This document shows, piece by piece, positions 6,085 to 12,774 of a DNA stretch of 14,037 nt. The DNA lies in the NCBI GenBank assembly GCA_035534995.1, contig DATLQX010000185.1:1-14037 (forward strand), given 5' to 3'. A model generated the notes under the pieces. It was not told the origin of the DNA and searched no databases. It saw nothing but the letters and a program-made list of their open reading frames with translations. The DNA is from JANWHV01 sp035534995. GTDB taxonomy: Bacteria > Chloroflexota > UBA5177 > JANWHV01. Position 1 is the stretch's first letter, and every line of letters starts with the position of its first letter. The position numbers were made by a program, and so were the translations under genes.

Positions 6085-9000
6085 TTACAGGCGGCCACCG
6101 CCGGTCCCGCTCGGGGTTCCCGTGACGCCGGATCCGGCCCCGGCGGTCGGGGTCGCGGTGTCGATCGGGATCACCACCACGGTGGCCGCCGGCACGGTCG
6201 GTGAATCGGTGGGGATCGGCGTGTCCGTATCGCTGGGGATCACGGTTGGTGAGTCGGTAGGAATCGGAGTGCCCGTACCGGTGGGCGGGCCAACCGGGAT
6301 TATGACCACGGTAGCCGCCGGCACGGTTGGAGTCGCGGTGGCGGGAGGAGTGGCCATGTCGCTCATGGCAATGGTGGCGGTTGGGGTGATCACGGTGGGA
6401 ACGACGAGAGGTGTCGCCATCCCGGTCTGGAGCATACCGCCCATTGCGGGAGTTGGCGGCGGGGGAGTAGCCGAGGCTCCGGCGACCGGAGGGGCGGGCG
6501 GCGCATGGTTGTTACCCAGATCGCCTTTCCCATTCTGGGCCTCCGCATTGGCCGAAAGGGTGGACATCCCCGCCGCGGAGGGGCCAAGATCAAGGCCAAA
6601 GTCGGCGTTGTCGTGGATGGCGCTGCCGCTGATCGCGACCGGCTGGTCCGAGCTATTGAAGATGCCGTCAGTGGCACTGAAGGCGACCTCGGCTTTCGTG
6701 ATCTGGGCCGACGCATGATCCTGGATCCCCAACGCGGGATGGCCGGTCGCCCCGCCGTAGAGGAGACGCAGGCGCTGGATTGCCGCCTTCGTCGTTCCTT
6801 TCAGGATCAGGCCCCGCCAGTCCCCTGGTTGTGGGCTGGTCGCGCCGCCGTCCGCGTTGGTGTCGCCACCATGCGCGTCATCGCGGTATGAGGTCATGAT
6901 CGCGTACTGACTGGCCGTACCGGCCACGATCAGGTTGGCGTCCAGCACGCTGAGCCGTGACTGGGGATCGAAGCCCTTGAGGATCACCCCCGGCCCCAGC
7001 CGGAGGGTACCCTGGCTATCCACCAGATCCATGGCCTGGAGGATGAAGGGCACTCCGACCAGCGACCAGTCCACGGTGGCCCCGTTGCCCGCGATGGTCG
7101 CGCTCGGAGTGACGAAGACCGCGTTGTGCGTGTTCGGCGGCACCCCATGGGCGGAGAATTGGTTAGTGTTGTCGATGCTGATTCCGCCGCCAATTAGGAG
7201 GGGAATGGCGTTGGCGACGAAGACATCGCGTTGAATGATCGCACCGGGCGGCGCGGCTCCGGCGTTGAGCCCGTAGCCTTTGGCCCCGGCGATCACACTG
7301 TCCTGGATGGACACGTTGGGCTTGCCGCCGTCCGCGATGAAGATCTCGGCGTTCCCGGTCTGGCTCGCCGCGCCACCGTAATAGAACTGCGTGTAATCAA
7401 GAGCGAGCGTCCCACCGGCCCCGGTCACGCCGACGCTGCCCCAGTCGCCCGGCTGGGGCGCCGGATGCTTGCCTGTCCCGACTGCCCCGAATTGAGGGTC
7501 GTTGATCGAGGTGAAGATGATCGGCGCGGCGGCTGTCCCGACCGCGGTGAGCGTCCCGCCATCGACCTGGAGCCCGGCATTGGCGCCGCTCAAGTAGATA
7601 TGTACACCAGGCTGGATGGTCAGGGTGACTCCGGCGGGAACGCGCACGTCTCCGCTAATCAGGTAGGGGCTGCCGGCGAGCCCCAGGGTCTGGGTCGTGG
7701 TGATCGCGGTGATCGGGGTGGGGCCGACCGGGGCAGTAAGACCGTTGCCGGCCAGGGTGTTCGCGGTAAGGGTAGTCACTGGTTGCGCGTTTGGGTCGAG
7801 ATGAATGCCGAATCCCCGGTTGTCGTGGATGGCGCTGCCGCTGATCGTCACCGGCTGATCCGATTGATTGTAGACACCGTCAGTGGCGCTGAAGGCGATC
7901 TCGGTCTTGCTGATCTGGGCTGAAGCGTGATCCTGGATTCCCAGCGCGGGATGGTTGGTCGCCCCGCCGTAGAGGATGCGCAGGCGCTCGATGGTGGACT
8001 TGGTCGTTCCTTTCAGGATCAGGCCCCGCCAGTCACCCGGTTGCGGCATGGTCGCGTGGCCGTCCGCGTTGGTATCGCCTCCGTGCGTATCATCGTGATA
8101 CGAGGTCATGATCGCGTACTGACTGGCCGTGCCGGCCACAATCAGGTTGGCATCCAGCACGCTGAGCCGTGACTGGGGATCGAAGCCTTTGAGGATCACC
8201 CCCGGACCAAGCCGGAGGGTGCCCTGGCTATCCACCAGATCCTTGGCCTGGAGGATGAACGGCACTCCGACCTGCGACCAGGTCACGGTGGCCCCATTGC
8301 CGGCGATGGTCGCGCTTGGGGTGACGAAGACCGCGTTGTGCGTGTTGGGCGGATCATCGCTCGTGTGAAAAATGTTGCTGTTATCGATGCTGATCCCGCC
8401 GCCAATCAACAAAGGATACTGATCGGCCACGAAGGTATCGCCGCCGATCACCGTACCAGGTGGCGCCCCTCCGGCGTTGAGCCCGTAGCTCTTGGCGGCG
8501 CTCATCTCGCTATTTTGGATCGCCACATCGGCTTTTCCGCCGCCGGCGATAAAGACCTCGGCATGGCTCGTTTGGGCGGAGGAGCCGCCGTAGTAGACCT
8601 GTACATGGGCAAAATGAAGGGTGCCGCCGGCGCTGGTCACGCCAATGTCTCCCCAATCGCCCGGCCGGGGGGCGGGGCGGGTGAGCGTATCGAGCGCCCC
8701 ATGGACCTGGTCGTTGATCGAGGTGAAGACGATGGGCGCGTCGGCGGTCCCAAGCGCGGTGAGCGATCCGCCATCCACCTGGAGGCCGGCGTTGGCGCCG
8801 TTAAAGTAGACGTGCACCCCTGGCTGGATGGTCAAGCTCACTCCGGCGGGGATCCGCGGGTTGCCGGTGATGATGTAGGGACCGCCGGCAATTCCCCAGG
8901 TCTCGGTTGAGGTGATCACCGTGACCTGGGTCGGACCGCCATGATCGGGAGTGATCCAGGGAGAATAGCCGGTCCGGATCGATTCCACCTGGGTGCCGGT

Positions 9001-10194
9001 CTTGTTGAGATCGAAATAGGTAACGGCCGGGTTCCCGTTCAGGGTGTTCTTGCCGACCAACTCCAGGGTCGTGGGAATCGCCGTGCCGGCTGGTTTGGCG
9101 CCCGTGGCGGAGGGAGACTTGCTGATAGCGGCAGCCATTACTGGGCTCTGGCTGATCGTCTTGATCGAACCGCCGAATGCCTTCCGGACGTCTCCCACCA
9201 GACTGCCCACATGGACGCCGGCCGCGGTCGTGAAGGCGGGCGAGTTGGTGGCGATCGATACCACCCGCCCGGCGCGGATCCGCGCCTGCAAGGTGCCGCG
9301 CTTCTGAGGCTGGGTGATCACGGTGTCTTGATTGGTCATGGCCGCGTCCTTGCCCAGGGCCGCCATGACCGCGTCCGGGTTCGCGGCTCCGAGCTTGACC
9401 ACCCCCACCGCCGCGTTGGGCTGGACCAGGAGTTCCCGCGCGGCGACCCGCAGGCGCGAGAGGGCAATAGGTCCGGCGATGGCCGCCGCGAGGATCAAGG
9501 CGCCGAGAACTACCAGGCGGTATAAAAGGCGTAAGCTACGGAAGCGGGGGGTATAGATGAAGACGCCCGCGATCTGCGTGGCGACCCCCAGGCTCGGCTT
9601 CACGGCGACCCGGAAATCGAACGGATGCGGCATCCCGACCAGGCGGGGGTGCAGAGGGCGAACCGCGATGTGTACCGTGGCGCGTTGGCCGGGTCTCACC
9701 TCGGTCATCAGCGGCTTCACCGCGAAGTCGCAGCCCTCCTCGCTGTCGTGCGCCTCCAGATCGACCTCAATAGGGGCATTCCCCTCATTGCGCAGCAGGA
9801 GGTTGAAGCGAGCCTTCCGTCCAGTGACGCGGGTCGGGCGTAACTGGACCTCAAGGGAGGGGGCGGCGGCAACCCGCAAGGTGCCGGCGGCCTCCGTTGT
9901 ATCCGCTGGATTGGCCCGCCCGGTAACCGTGACCGTGAACGGGTGGGCGCCGGCCTCCATTTTCACGTCCTGTTGCGAGTGGATGGAGATCCGGACATCC
10001 TCGCGGTCGTTGGGGAAGAGCCCGGTGGTCCTCTCGGGCAAGGTATACCACTCGCGCGGCAGCCCTTCGAGCGCGATCGCATACCGTTCTACTGTCGTGC
10101 CGGTATTGTGGATAGTGACCACCACCTCGGCCGGAGTAGTAGGGCGCGCTTCGATAACCGATGGGGTCAGGGTGATTTGGATCGCGGAAGACAT
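6085..10194 (-). CDS. Giant membrane protein: two Ig-like domains, one transmembrane segment, duplicated parallel beta-helix, Pro/Thr-rich tail
   Basis: 1369 residues from ATG 10194. Order: two Ig-like (NEW3/hydrolytic-protein-type) domains at about 1-110 and 111-215; a single membrane segment at 227-245 flanked by RFRSLRLLYR and SRLRVAAREL; and a globular module at about 255-415 containing TNSPAFTTAAGVHVGS. Two tandem beta-helix units follow at about 420-823 and 824-1225. Each opens with PAGVxLTIQPGVHxY and carries PGDWG and YYGG turns, as in right-handed beta-helix proteins that read or bind polysaccharide. A Thr/Pro/Asp/Ser-rich tail (about 1230-1369) contains two copies each of TPIPTDSPTV and TVPAATVV. 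No N-terminal signal peptide is seen, so the Ig domains are predicted inside and the helices outside. No sorting motif, second membrane helix or catalytic triad was found. A TTG at 10245 would add 17 residues, but neither start has a clear ribosome-binding site. First gene of the capA-proC operon; function unknown. Confidence 0.9.
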   Translation of the reverse strand: MSSAIQITLTPSVIEARPTTPAEVVVTIHNTGTTVERYAIALEGLPREWYTLPERTTGLFPNDREDVRISIHSQQDVKMEAGAHPFTVTVTGRANPADTTEAAGTLRVAAAPSLEVQLRPTRVTGRKARFNLLLRNEGNAPIEVDLEAHDSEEGCDFAVKPLMTEVRPGQRATVHIAVRPLHPRLVGMPHPFDFRVAVKPSLGVATQIAGVFIYTPRFRSLRLLYRLVVLGALILAAAIAGPIALSRLRVAARELLVQPNAAVGVVKLGAANPDAVMAALGKDAAMTNQDTVITQPQKRGTLQARIRAGRVVSIATNSPAFTTAAGVHVGSLVGDVRKAFGGSIKTISQSPVMAAAISKSPSATGAKPAGTAIPTTLELVGKNTLNGNPAVTYFDLNKTGTQVESIRTGYSPWITPDHGGPTQVTVITSTETWGIAGGPYIITGNPRIPAGVSLTIQPGVHVYFNGANAGLQVDGGSLTALGTADAPIVFTSINDQVHGALDTLTRPAPRPGDWGDIGVTSAGGTLHFAHVQVYYGGSSAQTSHAEVFIAGGGKADVAIQNSEMSAAKSYGLNAGGAPPGTVIGGDTFVADQYPLLIGGGISIDNSNIFHTSDDPPNTHNAVFVTPSATIAGNGATVTWSQVGVPFILQAKDLVDSQGTLRLGPGVILKGFDPQSRLSVLDANLIVAGTASQYAIMTSYHDDTHGGDTNADGHATMPQPGDWRGLILKGTTKSTIERLRILYGGATNHPALGIQDHASAQISKTEIAFSATDGVYNQSDQPVTISGSAIHDNRGFGIHLDPNAQPVTTLTANTLAGNGLTAPVGPTPITAITTTQTLGLAGSPYLISGDVRVPAGVTLTIQPGVHIYLSGANAGLQVDGGTLTAVGTAAAPIIFTSINDPQFGAVGTGKHPAPQPGDWGSVGVTGAGGTLALDYTQFYYGGAASQTGNAEIFIADGGKPNVSIQDSVIAGAKGYGLNAGAAPPGAIIQRDVFVANAIPLLIGGGISIDNTNQFSAHGVPPNTHNAVFVTPSATIAGNGATVDWSLVGVPFILQAMDLVDSQGTLRLGPGVILKGFDPQSRLSVLDANLIVAGTASQYAIMTSYRDDAHGGDTNADGGATSPQPGDWRGLILKGTTKAAIQRLRLLYGGATGHPALGIQDHASAQITKAEVAFSATDGIFNSSDQPVAISGSAIHDNADFGLDLGPSAAGMSTLSANAEAQNGKGDLGNNHAPPAPPVAGASATPPPPTPAMGGMLQTGMATPLVVPTVITPTATIAMSDMATPPATATPTVPAATVVIIPVGPPTGTGTPIPTDSPTVIPSDTDTPIPTDSPTVPAATVVVIPIDTATPTAGAGSGVTGTPSGTGGGRL
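6140..6480 (-). repeat. Imperfect Pro/Thr-rich coding repeats of the tail
   Basis: This part of the beta-helix gene encodes a low-complexity stalk. TVPAATVVIIPV and TVPAATVVVIPI are two copies of one block, and TPIPTDSPTV also occurs twice between them. The DNA repeats (ACGGTxGCCGCCGGCACGGT on the plus strand) match this. Such tails usually act as extended spacers in surface proteins; no anchor signal follows. Confidence 0.75.
6514..7725 (-). repeat. Tandem coding repeat, unit 2 (404 codons) of the beta-helix protein
   Basis: This is the partner of 7726-8937. It begins at GPTPITAITTTQ and repeats LLIGGGISIDN, LGPGVILKGFDPQSRLS and DHASAQITKAEVAFS. Identity is patchy: 6931-6989 differs from 8143-8201 at two bases by my count, whereas 7421-7470 differs from 8633-8682 at about fourteen. 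The last few codons before 6520 drift into the Pro-rich tail, so the left boundary is approximate. Confidence 0.88.
7726..8937 (-). repeat. Tandem coding repeat, unit 1 (404 codons) of the beta-helix protein
   Basis: This stretch encodes residues 420-823 and aligns with 6514-7725 at a constant offset of exactly 1212 bp wherever I compared them (for example 8937 with 7725, 8143 with 6931, 8003 with 6791). It begins at GPTQVTVITSTE and contains SINDQVHGALDT, LLIGGGISIDN, LGPGVILKGFDPQSRLS and DHASAQISKTEIAFS. Confidence 0.9.
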
Positions 10195-10368
10195 GTCGCC
10201 ATGATAACACGCCGCGCCCGCCCTGGCGTTCCACGCCCCGCCCAAGAGTTCGCCGAAAAGTCACGAGACAGTCTGGGACCGTTCCACTATCCTGGATTCA
10301 TCTGTCGTGGCGGATTGTAGGCCGCGGGTTCGTCTGAATCGCCTCGCACCCGGAGGGACACCACCAGC

Positions 10369-11625
10369 ATGGACATCATCCTGATTCCCGGCCTATGGCT
10401 CGACGGATCGTCGTGGGAGAAGGTCGTTCCCGTCCTCGAGCAGGCGGGCCACCGCGCCCACCCGATCACGTTGCCCGGTATGGAGTCCCACGGCGCCGAC
10501 CGTTCCCGGATCACCCTGCGCGACCACATCGCCGCGGTCATCGCGGCAATCGATTCCGCCGATGGCAAGGTCATGCTCGTCGGGCATTCCGCCGGCGCGG
10601 GGATCGCCCATGCCGCGGTCGACGCGCGGCCCAATCGGGTCGCCCGCGCCGTGTACGTCGGCGGCTTCCCCACGGGCGATGGTGGTCCCATCGCCGACGG
10701 GTATCCGGCCGAGAATGGTGAGGTTCCGCTGCCGGACTGGTCAGCCTTCGGGGACGAGGATCTCGCCGGCCTCGACGAGGCGGCGCGCGCCGCGTTCCGC
10801 GAGCGCGCGATCCCGTCGCCCGAGCAGGTCACCCGCGACCCACAGCGGCTCAGCGACGAACGCCGCTACGACGTGCCCGTCACCGTCATCGCGACCGAGT
10901 TCACCAGCGAGATGCTCCGGAACTGGATCGAGCAGGGCGCGAGGTCGGTGCGGGAATTCACGAAGATCCGCGATGTCGACTACGTCGACCTGCCCACCGG
11001 CCACTGGCCGCAGTTCACCCGGCCCGAGGAACTGGGGCGGGCGATCCTGGGCTCCATGGCGGCCCCGCCGGGAGATACACCACCCCTGGGCGACCTGGAT
11101 GAGCACGGTCGGCCGGAGCCTCCCCTCGCGGCCGACGAGACTGCCACCCTCCTGGGCTTCCTGGAGTACCAGCGCGCGACGTTCGCGTGGAAGTGCGGGG
11201 GACTGGACGCGGCCGGCCTGCGGGCGACCGTGGGCGCCTCGTCGATGAGCCTGGGCGGGATGCTCAAGCACCTGGCCTATGTTGAGGCCGACTGGTTCTC
11301 CCGGTGGCTGCACGGGCGAGACCGGCAGCCACCGTGGGACACGGTGGACTGGAAGGCCGACCCCGACTGGGAATGGCACTCAGCCGCCCATGACTCGCCT
11401 GAGCAGCTCTTCGCGCTCTGGCAGGACGCCGTAGCTCGCTCCCGCTCCCTGGCCGCGAAGGCGCTGGCCGACGGCGGCCTGGGCCGGCTGGCCCGGCGCG
11501 CCTGGCCCGATGGCCGGGCACCCAGCCTGCGCTGGATCCTGTGCCACATGATCGAGGAGTACGCGCGGCACAACGGCCATGCCGACCTGCTTCGGGAGTC
11601 GGTGGACGGGAGTACCGGGGAGTAG
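10369..11625 (+). CDS. Fusion of an alpha/beta-hydrolase and a DUF664/DinB-fold domain
   Basis: 418 residues in two parts. Residues 1-230 are an alpha/beta-hydrolase: oxyanion segment LIPGLWLDGSSW (5-16), nucleophile elbow VGHSAGAG (Ser74) and catalytic His212 in TGHWPQF. The acid is not certain (Asp168 or Glu177 are candidates). From about 241 (GDLDEHGRPEPPLAADE) it is a DUF664/DinB domain, a four-helix bundle that often binds a metal. It has LEYQRATFAWKCGGLD (265-280), LKHLAYVEADWF (His301), PPWDTVDWKADPDWEW and ARHNGHADLLRE (His401, His404). DUF664 proteins of actinobacteria look much like this but usually stand alone; DinB-fold enzymes include mycothiol- and bacillithiol-dependent transferases. 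ATG 10369 has GGAGGG 11 nt upstream. Codons are strongly C/G-ending, and a VOC remnant follows, pointing to transfer from an actinobacterium. A fusion made during the transfer or an old natural fusion are both possible. Confidence 0.85.
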   Translation: MDIILIPGLWLDGSSWEKVVPVLEQAGHRAHPITLPGMESHGADRSRITLRDHIAAVIAAIDSADGKVMLVGHSAGAGIAHAAVDARPNRVARAVYVGGFPTGDGGPIADGYPAENGEVPLPDWSAFGDEDLAGLDEAARAAFRERAIPSPEQVTRDPQRLSDERRYDVPVTVIATEFTSEMLRNWIEQGARSVREFTKIRDVDYVDLPTGHWPQFTRPEELGRAILGSMAAPPGDTPPLGDLDEHGRPEPPLAADETATLLGFLEYQRATFAWKCGGLDAAGLRATVGASSMSLGGMLKHLAYVEADWFSRWLHGRDRQPPWDTVDWKADPDWEWHSAAHDSPEQLFALWQDAVARSRSLAAKALADGGLGRLARRAWPDGRAPSLRWILCHMIEEYARHNGHADLLRESVDGSTGE

Positions 11626-11793
11626 CCATGCAATCGCATCCACATCGACATCTCCGTGCCGCACGACCAGGCCGATGCGTGCATCGCGGCGGCGATCGCC
11701 GCCGGTGGCCACCTGGTGACTGACCAGTACGCGCCGGCGTTATGGGTGCTGGCCGACGCCGAGGGCAACGAGACGTGCGTGGCTCACAATTGA
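11626..11793 (+). pseudogene. C-terminal remnant of a VOC/glyoxalase-like protein
   Basis: Directly after the TAG of the hydrolase-DinB gene, and in the same reading frame, 55 codons run to TGA 11791-11793. The peptide contains RIHIDISVPHDQAD, IAAAIAAGGHLV and WVLADAEGNETCVAHN. This matches the C-terminal half-module of actinobacterial glyoxalase_6-type proteins, which end with a '(W)-x-L-A-D-(A/P)-(E/D)-G-N-E-x-C' strand. The N-terminal half is missing and no start codon in this frame has a ribosome-binding site; the ATG at 11628 is in another frame. I read it as a decayed or truncated gene that travelled with its neighbour. Stop readthrough would add the fragment to the DinB domain, but nothing in the sequence shows that this happens. 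Confidence 0.7.
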
Positions 11794-11806
11794 GCTGGGG
11801 ATCACC

Positions 11807-11953
11807 GTGGAAGATATTGTTGCTGAGCTACCTGCCGCGCGAAGTGACGTACTCCACGAGATCCATGGCTCTTCCTCTATGCGGGAGATAGACCGACGAA
11901 TCGCGGCGCTCAAGGAGCAAACTCCCGCGCCTCAGCCTGGCGACCATGGCTAG
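11807..11953 (+). CDS. Possible small hypothetical protein (48 residues)
   Basis: A short ORF from GTG 11807 to TAG 11951-11953, beginning MEDIVAELPAARSDVLHE and continuing SSMREIDRRIAALKEQ. It predicts two amphipathic helices and a Pro-rich end. A weak CTGGGGA lies about 5 nt upstream. It sits in the otherwise empty stretch between the VOC remnant and the toxin gene. No family is recognised. It could be a real small protein, the leftover of a larger gene, or chance. Confidence 0.35.
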   Translation: MEDIVAELPAARSDVLHEIHGSSSMREIDRRIAALKEQTPAPQPGDHG

Positions 11954-12012
11954 TTGGCGGTGAGCCAAAGCGGGTCATGTCGGCACTTTCAAGACTGGCG
12001 CAATCTTGCGCG

Positions 12013-12291
12013 TTAATACTCGCGACTTTGATGGACGACGCGGAGCACCACCACGACTTCTCGTTCGCGGTCGACCGCGTAGATCAGCACGTAGGGATAG
12101 CGGCGAAGCACGCGCTTACGTATCCCCGGCTCGCGCTCCGGCCATGCTTCGGGGAACTCGCATAGGCCTTCAATGGACACCTGGATCGAGGCGAGCAAGC
12201 GGGCTAGGTACCGTTCCTGATTGGGTTCGCTGAAGTGTAGCCGAATACCCTCGAGATCCTCTTCGGCGATATCACCCAGTTCATACCTCAC
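12013..12291 (-). CDS. ParE/RelE-family toxin of a type II toxin-antitoxin system
   Basis: A 92-residue protein of the ParE/RelE fold. It has AEEDLEGIRLHFSE (9-22), a helical pair, then LRRYPYVLIYAVDRERE and VVVVLRVVHQSREY at the C-terminus, the characteristic closing beta-strands of ParE toxins. ParE proteins poison DNA gyrase, while RelE relatives cut mRNA on the ribosome; the sequence is closer to ParE, but the target cannot be fixed. The start is GTG 12291, overlapping the antitoxin TGA by three of four bases (GTGA at 12288-12291), so translation is coupled. It is antisense to its left neighbours and autonomous with the antitoxin. A short GCGCAA/TTGCGC hairpin lies right after its stop (11998-12011) but has no T-run. 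Confidence 0.88.
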   Translation of the reverse strand: MRYELGDIAEEDLEGIRLHFSEPNQERYLARLLASIQVSIEGLCEFPEAWPEREPGIRKRVLRRYPYVLIYAVDREREVVVVLRVVHQSREY

Positions 12292-12599
12292 CCAACGATC
12301 TCGGACGGTGCGTCTATCTCACTATCCTCATGAGCATCGGCACGAGCCTGAGCAAGATCCTCCGGAGTGAACATTCCCTCGGCCAGGTAGCGCGCAAAGA
12401 TTGCCTCTCCCGGAGAACTGGTCATCTCGCCTGCCTTGAAGCGGGCGACGGCCCTCCGGGTTCTGGCTTCGTCCTCCAGCATTTTCAGGAACCGTTCGAG
12501 GGCATCGATAGCCAGCACATCGATATCCATATGTAAGGACTGGGCAACTGCCGTCATGCGTTTGCCCAACTCCTCCGGCAGGGTGACGGTGGTATTCAT
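12288..12599 (-). CDS. Ribbon-helix-helix antitoxin partner of the ParE-like toxin
   Basis: A 103-residue protein. Residues 1-40 (MNTTVTLPEELGKRMTAVAQ and a helix ending ALERFL) fit a ribbon-helix-helix DNA-binding domain: a short strand followed by two helices. Such antitoxins dimerise, bind their own promoter and repress the pair. The rest is charged and acidic (EDSEIDAPSEIVG at the end), suited to wrapping the toxin. I place the start at ATG 12599, which has AGGAGGG 8 nt upstream. An open frame to 12665 adds 22 Arg-rich residues without a ribosome site. It is the first gene of the pair and overlaps the toxin start. Autoregulation is expected from the family; I did not find a clear operator palindrome upstream. 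Confidence 0.85.
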   Translation of the reverse strand: MNTTVTLPEELGKRMTAVAQSLHMDIDVLAIDALERFLKMLEDEARTRRAVARFKAGEMTSSPGEAIFARYLAEGMFTPEDLAQARADAHEDSEIDAPSEIVG

Positions 12600-12736
12600 C
12601 CGTCGTGCCCTCCTGTGCGCCATTCTACGCCACTCCTGTGGTTCACTGCCAGGGACATAGCTCACCAGCGTACCGGATCACTCGATCAAGGAACGACTCT
12701 TTGTAGGCACCCTACACCTAAACGATCCCCGGCCTG

Positions 12737-12745
12737 TGCTACAAT
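12737..12745 (+). promoter_or_regulatory. Extended -10 promoter for yifB
   Basis: TGCTACAAT is an extended -10 element. The -35 region is poor. The predicted start of transcription near 12752 leaves a leader of about 23 nt before ATG 12775, including the GGAAGGA ribosome-binding site 8 nt from the ATG. The same nine bases precede maf on the other strand. Confidence 0.6.
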
Positions 12746-12774
12746 CCTCCCCGTAGTCGGGAAGGACGGTGCGC

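Noticed and set aside
6041..6718. Plus-strand Gly/Val-rich repetitive open frame
   Set aside because: It is the complement of the Pro/Thr-rich tail of the beta-helix protein; its repeats are inherited from that coding repeat.
7726..8937. Tandem repeats as a CRISPR or mobile element
   Set aside because: There are only two units, in frame, within one protein, without spacers, terminal repeats or a transposase.
11998..12011. GCGCAA-TC-TTGCGC hairpin as toxin terminator
   Set aside because: Short stem with a two-base loop and no T-run; could be chance.
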